Source: Bacteroidales bacterium
Lineage (GTDB): Bacteria; Bacteroidota; Bacteroidia; Bacteroidales; B18-G4
Length of the DNA: 29,510 bases
Reading direction: 5' to 3'
NCBI GenBank assembly: GCA_030618905.1
Contig: JAUXCL010000007.1
Span: 1 to 29,510, forward strand
The translations under genes were made by a program, and so were the position numbers. This document shows positions 23,310-29,510 of this stretch, piece by piece. Below the pieces are notes generated by a model. That model had not been told where the DNA came from, searched no databases, and was given only the letters and a program-made list of their open reading frames with translations. The stretch's first letter is position 1. Each line of letters starts with the position of its first letter.

Positions 23310-24308
23310 TTAATGCCAATTCCCGTCCGAATCTGCAAATCTATGATTTTTCAGGTATCTGCCATGGGAAATTGTGTCAATTGTCTTGTCTCTTAATTTT
23401 TTTCCAAAGAATGTAAAATGGTAACGACAGGAAAATAAACCTTTTCCATTCTCAATATTGGTAAAATCAGGAATATAAAAGTATTGTGTGGTGGCATTAT
23501 ACAAATTGATGTAGCGAAATAATTCTTCATTGGCAATAGTGAACATTTGATCCACGCCAACAGCTACACGTTTTACATTCGGGTTCACCGGAATACATTC
23601 TGACAGGTAGCGAAAATATTCCTTCGGTAACTGGGCATCTAATGTATCCTCCTTATTTGGTGCAATAAGTAAGGGATTTTCTCTTGGATACCAATCAACA
23701 TATCTTCGGTATACCTTATCCTCATAATATTCCAGGTACAGGAACCTGATCGTCTTATGGTCATAGGACATGTGAAATAATGATCCATGATAATCAAGGA
23801 TCTCCTGGCGATAACTTGCCGCGTAATAGGTTCTCCTGTCATCAAACTGGGAAACAATATTATTCTTCCCAAGTATTGAGGTTTGTGACCACAATTCAAT
23901 ACCCGTTTCCTTATTCCTGCACCGCAAAACATAATCACATTTTGTATTCAGTGGTGCAAAACTCTGGTAGAGGACATTATTTTCAGTTGTAAAAAGTCCT
24001 GTTTCTTTTGGGATTGAGAGAGTGGGTTCAAAGCAGATGGGGTTTCCAATCTGTTCACCATTATCCCATCGTTCCAGCATAACTTCCCATACACCAAATT
24101 TATATGTCACCGAATCCGGAACCCGGACATAGGCGTACGAATCTTCTGCCTGGTACAATCTGTTAATCCTGACATATTGAACGGTATCTTTGGGATTGAG
24201 CAGACAATAAACAACGGGGATTTCTCTGTATGGAGCGTTTTTTTCTAATTTCTCACATGCCGTAATGATCAAAATCAATAATAAGGATATAGTGATGTAC
24301 TTCTTCAT
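23310..24308 (-). CDS. DUF4249-like outer-membrane lipoprotein
   Basis: 332 residues. Lipoprotein signal with Ile-Ile-Thr-Ala-Cys (Cys18). After it comes a stretch typical of DUF4249 proteins: Ile-Pro-Val-Val-Tyr-Cys-Leu-Leu-Asn-Pro-Lys-Asp-Thr-Val-Gln-Tyr-Val-Arg-Ile-Asn. Near the C-terminus Gly-Leu-Phe-Ser-Cys-Arg-Tyr matches the conserved end of that family. DUF4249 genes commonly sit beside TonB-dependent receptors of this type and are thought to act as partners, but their biochemical role is unknown. First gene of the probable lipoprotein-receptor-peptidase operon. Confidence 0.8.
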   Translation of the reverse strand: MKKYITISLLLILIITACEKLEKNAPYREIPVVYCLLNPKDTVQYVRINRLYQAEDSYAYVRVPDSVTYKFGVWEVMLERWDNGEQIGNPICFEPTLSIPKETGLFTTENNVLYQSFAPLNTKCDYVLRCRNKETGIELWSQTSILGKNNIVSQFDDRRTYYAASYRQEILDYHGSLFHMSYDHKTIRFLYLEYYEDKVYRRYVDWYPRENPLLIAPNKEDTLDAQLPKEYFRYLSECIPVNPNVKRVAVGVDQMFTIANEELFRYINLYNATTQYFYIPDFTNIENGKGLFSCRYHFTFFGKKLRDKTIDTISHGRYLKNHRFADSDGNWH

Positions 24309-24343
24309 AATGGTTTGGCATCCTCGTCAGATCAACTGATCGG

Positions 24344-24351
24344 CAAATCTA
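24344..24351 (-). promoter_or_regulatory. Candidate -7 box for the receptor operon
   Basis: Reads TAGATTTG on the minus strand (TAnnTTTG), 35 bp before the ATG at 24308. Immediately downstream of it, GATCA-AC-TGATC (24330-24341) is an exact inverted repeat that could be a regulator site. Otherwise the 24309-24453 gap shows nothing. Confidence 0.45.
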
Positions 24352-24453
24352 CATAATTCAGGTATAAAAATATAGATCATTTCAATGCCATCCAATAATT
24401 AATCAGGTTACGGTAGCAACCATTAAGTTTACGGTAAATAACAATAAATGGCA

Positions 24454-25365
24454 TCAATACCTGACAACCTTGAAACTTGATATGGCAGAATCAAGCTCTA
24501 TGGAAATGTTTTTTTCACAATCCGCGAAATTCTCTGAAACATAAGTGTTTTTTCCGACCTTATTGAATCCTCTGAGGCTTGTACTGGAAAGAAAAGTATC
24601 CGTATCAATTTCACAGGCCACATTTTCCGGGATAAGAATCTTAACTGCCGATGCACCGGTATTAACCTTAACTATGGTATTATCACAGCGATCACCAAGT
24701 TTAATGTCGATATAGGCAGCACCGCCATCAATCTTTATTTTTCTGACCCTATACTGACTCAGGTCCATTTCCACCCTTGCGGCTCCAATATCCAGGTCAA
24801 GCTCCCAAAGAGGGTTGGCATTTAAACTGAATCTTGCCTTGTTTCTAATATTACCGGAAAAGATTTGATGCTCTTCCAATACGATTTTTACTTTAACCTC
24901 ATTATTGCTGATCTCAATCATCGACTCATATGGCCCGATATTCCCTTCTTTTTCAAATTCAAAAAGTTCGCTGGTATAGCCGGCGATCTCAAAAGAACCG
25001 GCCACTGCATCAAAAGCTAATGTCGCGACTTCAGTTTCATCATTGAAAGGTTCTTCAAAACTTTGGGATGACCAATGTTCATCATGGTACTCCTGCTTAT
25101 CCTGCCAGCCAATCCAGGAATAGGACCGCCAATAGCCCGGACTAAAGTATAAAATGAGTAGTGTAAAGAGTATGGCTATTACAGTGAGGATCAATTTGAC
25201 CGTAGTTTTGACCGGTAATATGGATATTCCAATCAATACCAGCACAAGGGGCCATAAGTGAAAAATATCCCTCCAGGAGAAATAAATAATATCAAAGTTC
25301 TTCAGAAAGAACAGGACGCCGGTTAATACCAGGATGACGCCCCAGAATACATTTCTGCTTTTCAT
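24454..25365 (-). CDS. LiaF-like envelope protein (LiaI/LiaF transmembrane region plus beta-rich C-terminal domain)
   Basis: 303 residues. The first 75 residues hold about three closely spaced hydrophobic helices with Leu-Trp-Pro-Leu-Val-Leu-Val-Leu-Ile-Gly, typical of the DUF5668/LiaI-LiaF membrane region. Residues about 110-303 form a repetitive beta-strand region of the LiaF/DUF4097 'toastrack' kind. In Firmicutes LiaF controls a cell-envelope stress system; in Bacteroidota the role is unknown. It follows the PspC gene by 5 bp and is certainly co-transcribed with it. Confidence 0.8.
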   Translation of the reverse strand: MKSRNVFWGVILVLTGVLFFLKNFDIIYFSWRDIFHLWPLVLVLIGISILPVKTTVKLILTVIAILFTLLILYFSPGYWRSYSWIGWQDKQEYHDEHWSSQSFEEPFNDETEVATLAFDAVAGSFEIAGYTSELFEFEKEGNIGPYESMIEISNNEVKVKIVLEEHQIFSGNIRNKARFSLNANPLWELDLDIGAARVEMDLSQYRVRKIKIDGGAAYIDIKLGDRCDNTIVKVNTGASAVKILIPENVACEIDTDTFLSSTSLRGFNKVGKNTYVSENFADCEKNISIELDSAISSFKVVRY

Positions 25366-25370
25366 GATAA

Positions 25371-25826
25371 TTAATTTTTAGGTTTGATGTAGCTGCTGCG
25401 CAATAAAGCAATTCCGGCAACAATCAGTATGATTGGCCACAGGTCACCGAAGTCGATCCTTGGGATAAATCGGACAATTAAAAAGATTATACCCAATGAT
25501 ATCAGGATCAATCCGGCAATCAAGCTGCCATCATTCTTTCCTTTTGGCCACATATCAGGATGTGGACCTTTGGGATCTTTTGATCCCTGAGCACTATTTT
25601 CTTTTTCCATATCTGCCTGGTTTAGGTTAACAAATGATTCATCCTCAAGAGGTAATGCAATCCATAAAATGATATACAAAACTAATCCTCCTCCCCATAA
25701 AGCCATCAAAACGAACAAGAGCCTTACAATAAAAGTATCAATATTCAATGATCTGGCTATGCCACCAGCCACACCGCCAATGACCGTATCGGTCCGGCTT
25801 CTGGAAAGTCCTTTTTTGTATTCCAT
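25371..25826 (-). CDS. PspC-domain membrane protein
   Basis: 151 residues. A PspC domain at about 3-62 (Leu-Ser-Arg-Ser-Arg-Thr-Asp...Ile-Gly-Gly-Val-Ala-Gly-Gly-Ile-Ala, then a helix) is followed by a charged linker, then two helices of the LiaI/DUF5668 type with Leu-Trp-Pro-Ile-Ile-Leu-Ile. The frame is open upstream to 25907. I chose the ATG at 25826, as the PspC domain starts right after it and a TAnnTTTG box lies 17 bp before it. PspC proteins take part in envelope-stress responses. Pairs with the LiaF-like gene. Confidence 0.88.
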   Translation of the reverse strand: MEYKKGLSRSRTDTVIGGVAGGIARSLNIDTFIVRLLFVLMALWGGGLVLYIILWIALPLEDESFVNLNQADMEKENSAQGSKDPKGPHPDMWPKGKNDGSLIAGLILISLGIIFLIVRFIPRIDFGDLWPIILIVAGIALLRSSYIKPKN

Positions 25827-25842
25827 GTTTTTTATATCTATA

Positions 25843-25850
25843 CAAATATA
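25843..25850 (-). promoter_or_regulatory. Candidate -7 box for the pspC-liaF pair
   Basis: Reads TATATTTG on the minus strand (TAnnTTTG), 17 bp before the ATG at 25826. Confidence 0.5.
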
Positions 25851-25860
25851 ATTTAAAAAT

Positions 25861-25876
25861 ATGAGTTTTTGCTCAT
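25861..25876. promoter_or_regulatory. Inverted repeat at the -33 region, possible operator
   Basis: ATGAG-TTTTTG-CTCAT is an exact inverted repeat (5-bp arms, 6-bp spacer) 10 bp upstream of the -7 box of the pspC-liaF pair, so it covers the -33 region. A short repeat of this kind can occur by chance. The rest of the gap to 26114 shows nothing definite. Confidence 0.25.
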
Positions 25877-26114
25877 GAATGCATATACGGATATCATTCA
25901 TTGTCAATTAACCTGTATATGATATTGGGTTCCGGAAGCAAACAAATGATCCACGACAACATCAAATAATATTACGGGACAGGTATATACATGGTTTAAA
26001 AATAATTATTTAGATAGTTCAATAAATTGCTTCGAAACCCTTCGGCAAATCATAATTTTTGCTAAATTTACCAGTTCATCAAAAATTGCGAAAATCAAAT
26101 TAATTATCCGTAGT

Positions 26115-27482
26115 ATGAGGGGGGAAAAAATACGTATTGTTAATGGAAGTTTAATCGTACCCAGGTTCCCAACAATACCTTTTATTGAAGGAGATGGCAC
26201 AGGGCCTGATATATGGGCCGCAGCCATCCGTGTATTCGACGCTGCTGTTGAAAAAGCCTATAATGGAGAACGCAAAGTTATATGGAAAGAAGTGTATGCC
26301 GGAGAAAACTCATTTAATCGTTTCGGTGAATGGCTTCCACAAGAAACAATAGATGCTTTCAAAGAGTATCTGGTAGGCATTAAAGGGCCTTTAACAACAC
26401 CTGTCGGTGGTGGGATCCGGTCCTTGAATGTGGCCTTAAGGCAAATGCTTGATTTGTATGTTTGCTTAAGGCCCGTAAAATATATCAAAGGTGTTCCATC
26501 ACCTGTCAGAAAGCCAGAGGATGTGGACATCGTTATTTTCAGAGAAAACACCGAGGATATTTATGTTGGTATTGAATGGATGGAAGGATCTCCCGAGGTT
26601 GAGAAGGTCATCCGGTTCATCGAAAACGAAATGGGTGTCAAGAAAATTCGCTTTCCGAAAACTTCGGGAATCGGAATTAAGCCCATATCCAGAGAAGGAT
26701 CATACCGCCTGGTCAGGGCTGCCATTCAGTACGCGCTTAAAGAAGGGCGTAAGTCAGTTGCACTTGTACACAAGGGTAACATCATGAAATTTACCGAAGG
26801 TGCATTTAAGAATTGGGGTTATGAACTTGCTACAGAAGAGTTCCGTTACGACATTGTCACACAGCGTGAGAGTTGGATAATCGGCAACAAAGATCATAAT
26901 CCGGATCTTTCAGTTGAAGAAAATGCCATGTTGATTGAACCGGGATATAACATGATGACTGACAATCAAAAGAAAGAGATTATTACCGAGGTTGAAGAGG
27001 GTTTAAAACTGATGCCTTCACATGGTAAGGGACAGTGGAAAAACAAATTAATGATTAAGGACGCTATTGCTGATATCACGCTCCAGCAAGTGCTTACACG
27101 GGCAAATGAGTTTGAGGTCGTCGCCACGATGAACCTGAATGGCGACTACCTGTCAGATGCACTGGCTGCCCAGGTTGGCGGCATCGGGATTGCCCCCGGG
27201 GCCAATATCAATTATGTAACCGGGCATGCAATTTTTGAGGCCACACATGGCACCGCACCTAAATATGCAGGTCTCGACAAAGTGAACCCGGGTTCTGTGA
27301 TCCTCTCGGGTGCAATGATGTTCAAATTCATGGGTTGGGATGAAGTCCATGATCTCATTTGGAATGGCATCATAAAATCCATTGAACAAAAGAAGGTCAC
27401 CTACGACTATCATCGTATGATGGAAGGTGCGACCCTGCTAAAATGCTCAGAATTTGGGGATGCGATAATTGAAAACATGTAA
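26115..27482 (+). CDS. icd: NADP-dependent isocitrate dehydrogenase
   Basis: 455 residues, of the E. coli Icd type. It oxidises isocitrate to 2-oxoglutarate and CO2. Family motifs: Glu-Gly-Asp-Gly-Thr-Gly near 25-30, the substrate loop Gly-Gly-Gly-Ile-Arg-Ser-Leu-Asn with Ser103 equal to E. coli Ser113, and Asn-Leu-Asn-Gly-Asp-Tyr-Leu-Ser-Asp with the metal-binding Asp. NADP use is shown by Pro-Lys-Tyr-Ala-Gly (the Lys344/Tyr345 pair in E. coli) and Tyr-Asp-Tyr-His-Arg (Tyr391/Arg395). The citrate synthase gene follows after 27 bp, so the two form a 2-oxoglutarate-making pair. Aconitase is not in the window. Confidence 0.96.
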   Translation: MRGEKIRIVNGSLIVPRFPTIPFIEGDGTGPDIWAAAIRVFDAAVEKAYNGERKVIWKEVYAGENSFNRFGEWLPQETIDAFKEYLVGIKGPLTTPVGGGIRSLNVALRQMLDLYVCLRPVKYIKGVPSPVRKPEDVDIVIFRENTEDIYVGIEWMEGSPEVEKVIRFIENEMGVKKIRFPKTSGIGIKPISREGSYRLVRAAIQYALKEGRKSVALVHKGNIMKFTEGAFKNWGYELATEEFRYDIVTQRESWIIGNKDHNPDLSVEENAMLIEPGYNMMTDNQKKEIITEVEEGLKLMPSHGKGQWKNKLMIKDAIADITLQQVLTRANEFEVVATMNLNGDYLSDALAAQVGGIGIAPGANINYVTGHAIFEATHGTAPKYAGLDKVNPGSVILSGAMMFKFMGWDEVHDLIWNGIIKSIEQKKVTYDYHRMMEGATLLKCSEFGDAIIENM

Positions 27483-27509
27483 TGATACAAACTTGAAAAA
27501 GGAAAAAAG

Positions 27510-28823
27510 ATGGCTGGCTTAAAGGAAAAACTATATGACAAGATATTGGAATGGAGACCAAGAACAAAGAAGCTATTGCAAGATCATAGCGATGTTGTTG
27601 TTGATCAGGTTACGATTGGAAAACTACTTGGAGGAATGCGGGGATTAAAAAGCCTTGTAACAGATATATCCTATCTTGATCCGGATGAAGGGATCAGGTT
27701 CAGGGGATACACACTTCAGGAAGTATTTGAAAAACTGCCCAAGCCCCAAAAAAGCGAAATGCCATACGTTGAAGGCTTAATGCATCTGCTGCTGACAGGA
27801 GATATTCCCACCAGGAAGGAAGCAGAAGATCTAGTGGATGAATTCAGCAAACGAAGGATATTACCACGTTATGTTTATGAAGTTATTGATGCCTACCCTT
27901 GCTGTAGTCATCCCATGGCCATTTTTTCTTCAGCTATTCTTAGTATGCACCGTGAGTCATTTTTCAAAAAGAAATATGAAGCGGGTATCAATAAGAAAGA
28001 CTTGTGGGATCCAATGTTTGAGGACTCATTAAACTTATTGGCCAAACTTCCTGAGATTGCTACCTATATATATGCAAAATTATACCGTGATGGTAACCGT
28101 ATCCAATCCAACCCGAACATGGATATGGGAGGTAATTTTGCATTTATGATGGGCAAGGAAAAACCTTATGATGATGTGGCACGAATGCATTTTATCTTAC
28201 ATAGTGACCATGAAAGTGGGAATGTAAGTGCCCATACCGGTCATCTTGTAGCAAGCTCTCTTTCAGATATTTACCTCAGCGTATCAGCAATGATCTGTGG
28301 TCTGGCCGGACCCCTTCATGGCCTGGCCAACCAGGGTGTGCTGATGTGGCTGCATGAATTGATGGACCGTCTGGGCGGAGAAGACCCAACCGAAGAAGAA
28401 CTGACTCAATATGTTTGGGATACCCTGAATTCAGGGCTGGTGATACCAGGATACGGCCATGCTGTACTTCGGAAAACTGACCCCCGGTATCTATTGCAAA
28501 GAGAATTTTCCTTGAAGCATCTTAAGGATGATAAGATATTCAAGTATGTAGACATGCTTTACAAAATTGTACCTCCGATTTTACAGGAGCAAGGAAAAGC
28601 CAAGAACCCCTGGCCTAATGTCGATGCCCAGTCCGGTGTTATCCAGTGGCATTATGGTGTAAGGGAATACGACTTTTACACGGTATTGTTCGGCATTGGC
28701 CGCTCTATCGGGATCTGTGCCAACGTGATCTGGGACCGTGCCCTGATGTACCCCCTGGAAAGACCGAAGTCATTAACCACAGACATGCTTGAAGAGATTA
28801 CAGGCATCAAGAAAAACGATTAG
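27510..28823 (+). CDS. Citrate synthase, mitochondrial (eukaryotic-like) type
   Basis: 437 residues. It makes citrate from oxaloacetate and acetyl-CoA. The catalytic residues are H270 (Gly-Pro-Leu-His-Gly-Leu-Ala-Asn-Gln), H317 (Pro-Gly-Tyr-Gly-His-Ala) and D372 (Asn-Val-Asp-Ala-Gln-Ser-Gly), equal to His274, His320 and Asp375 of the pig mitochondrial enzyme. The block His-Ser-Asp-His-Glu-Ser-Gly-Asn-Val-Ser-Ala-His-Thr (231-243) is characteristic of the eukaryotic type rather than of E. coli GltA. Similar bacterial enzymes are known, for example in Geobacter. Second gene of the pair with icd; its stop overlaps the convergent barrel gene by 4 bp. Confidence 0.95.
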   Translation: MAGLKEKLYDKILEWRPRTKKLLQDHSDVVVDQVTIGKLLGGMRGLKSLVTDISYLDPDEGIRFRGYTLQEVFEKLPKPQKSEMPYVEGLMHLLLTGDIPTRKEAEDLVDEFSKRRILPRYVYEVIDAYPCCSHPMAIFSSAILSMHRESFFKKKYEAGINKKDLWDPMFEDSLNLLAKLPEIATYIYAKLYRDGNRIQSNPNMDMGGNFAFMMGKEKPYDDVARMHFILHSDHESGNVSAHTGHLVASSLSDIYLSVSAMICGLAGPLHGLANQGVLMWLHELMDRLGGEDPTEEELTQYVWDTLNSGLVIPGYGHAVLRKTDPRYLLQREFSLKHLKDDKIFKYVDMLYKIVPPILQEQGKAKNPWPNVDAQSGVIQWHYGVREYDFYTVLFGIGRSIGICANVIWDRALMYPLERPKSLTTDMLEEITGIKKND

Positions 28824-29509
28824 TTTTTATTCATCCGGTAAGGTGTGTCGTTACAATACCGGTTTTTCTTCCTGGATCTCGTACAATTGCCTTTCGGAAT
28901 AAACAATTTGACTGAGACATATAAATCCAGTCCCGTAAAATTTGTCAGGTTAAAAAACCCGAGTATTTTGTCAGTACCGACAGTAAAATTGTAAAACCTG
29001 ACAGCAGCTCCAATCCGGGGGTTTCTGTAATCATAGAGAGAGACAGGCAGCATAAATCCCAGCGCCCCGGTCTCATATCTTGGTGTAATGGCCAGAATGG
29101 ATGGTCTGTATATATATGCCTTGCCAAGACGAACAGGTTGAACCCAGGTAGCATTCAAATAAATGGCATTCCGGTAATGATAATCAAACTGCACACTCAC
29201 AGCAGCGGGAAGAGCAATAGAAAATTCTCTGGCTGTCATTGCACAGCCTGGATCTCCACAAAACTTATCGCTTAAGGCCTCACTGATCTCATTCAGGTTA
29301 TCGTAGGTTCCGAACAATGAATCTACATTTTCCAAGAGCGCCTGACCATCAGCAAATTGATACAATCGTGCATTGTCTGTGAACCTCACCGATCCAAAAT
29401 CGAGCAGAGAAAATCCAATTCGATAATCATAGGCATCAAACTGCTGCTGGCAGAGTTTCCGGTACTTCATATTAGAATGTCCCCTTTTATTGCGCTGATA
29501 AGTTACACC
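28820..29509 (-). CDS. C-terminal part of an outer-membrane beta-barrel protein (DUF5723-like), truncated by the window
   Basis: The frame is open from a TAA at 28820-28822 to the edge of the window, giving about 229 residues. An in-frame ATG at 29470 is not a convincing start, since the frame runs on through it with similar barrel-like residues (Gly-Val-Thr-Tyr-Gln-Arg). Alternating hydrophobic and polar strands with many Tyr/Phe, such as Tyr-Arg-Ile-Gly-Phe-Ser-Leu-Leu-Asp-Phe-Gly, point to an outer-membrane barrel. It most resembles Bacteroidota DUF5723-type proteins. After the last likely strand the C-terminus is basic and rich in Asn. Family assignment is tentative; that it is a barrel is more secure. 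Confidence 0.6.
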   Translation of the reverse strand, partial: GVTYQRNKRGHSNMKYRKLCQQQFDAYDYRIGFSLLDFGSVRFTDNARLYQFADGQALLENVDSLFGTYDNLNEISEALSDKFCGDPGCAMTAREFSIALPAAVSVQFDYHYRNAIYLNATWVQPVRLGKAYIYRPSILAITPRYETGALGFMLPVSLYDYRNPRIGAAVRFYNFTVGTDKILGFFNLTNFTGLDLYVSVKLFIPKGNCTRSRKKNRYCNDTPYRMNKN

Positions 29510-29510
29510 C

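Overview
The window looks like chromosomal DNA of an anaerobic or facultative member of the Bacteroidota. The signs are a TonB-dependent receptor with an N-terminal carboxypeptidase-regulatory-like domain paired with a DUF4249-type lipoprotein, PspC/LiaF-like envelope proteins, weak Shine-Dalgarno sites before most genes, and a recurring TAnnTTTG element (the known Bacteroidota -7 box) shortly upstream of many start codons. No mobile element, CRISPR array, tRNA or rRNA was seen. Coding density is high: the longest stretch without a gene is 25827-26114 (288 bp).

Region 1 (1-10.9 kb) is an anaerobic respiration and sulfur locus. On the minus strand a Rieske protein (2938-3393) and a cytochrome b fused to a 12-heme c-type cytochrome (184-2922) form a compact quinol/cytochrome c module. 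Divergent from it is a tight seven-gene plus-strand cluster (3591-9787): a Tat-exported molybdopterin catalytic subunit of the PsrA/PhsA family, its four-cluster ferredoxin subunit, an NrfD/PsrC quinone-reacting membrane subunit, two half-size YeeE/YedE sulfur transporters, and two membrane-anchored rhodanese-like proteins. Both rhodaneses lack the catalytic cysteine but end in the same basic tail closing with Glu-Gly-Gly-Cys. A Crp/Fnr-family regulator (9796-10479) is convergent to the cluster, and a perfect TGTGA-N6-TCACA palindrome lies between it and a small Cys-rich membrane protein. The likely logic is sensing, uptake and respiratory reduction (or oxidation) of polysulfide, thiosulfate or a related sulfur species, with electrons passed through menaquinone and multiheme cytochrome.

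Region 2 (10.9-16.7 kb) holds TatC (the exporter needed by the Mo enzyme), an orphan class I isoprenoid-synthase-like protein, queA coupled to an alpha/beta hydrolase, divergent pdxJ and dtd (each ending in a similar heptamer tandem repeat), and a Lys/Ser/Cys-rich small secreted protein with a clear terminator.

Region 3 (16.7-24.3 kb) has a two-component system (histidine kinase plus OmpR-type regulator) and, on the minus strand, a three-gene cluster of DUF4249-like lipoprotein, TonB receptor and lipoprotein oligopeptidase B, which together suggest peptide capture and cleavage at the cell surface.

Region 4 (24.4-29.5 kb) has a PspC and LiaF-like envelope-stress pair, NADP-type isocitrate dehydrogenase followed by a mitochondrial-type citrate synthase, and the C-terminal part of an outer-membrane beta-barrel protein that runs off the window.

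The most interesting candidates for something undescribed are the active-site-less rhodanese pair with the C-terminal EGGC tail embedded in a sulfur operon, and the Rieske/cytochrome b-dodecaheme fusion next to it.
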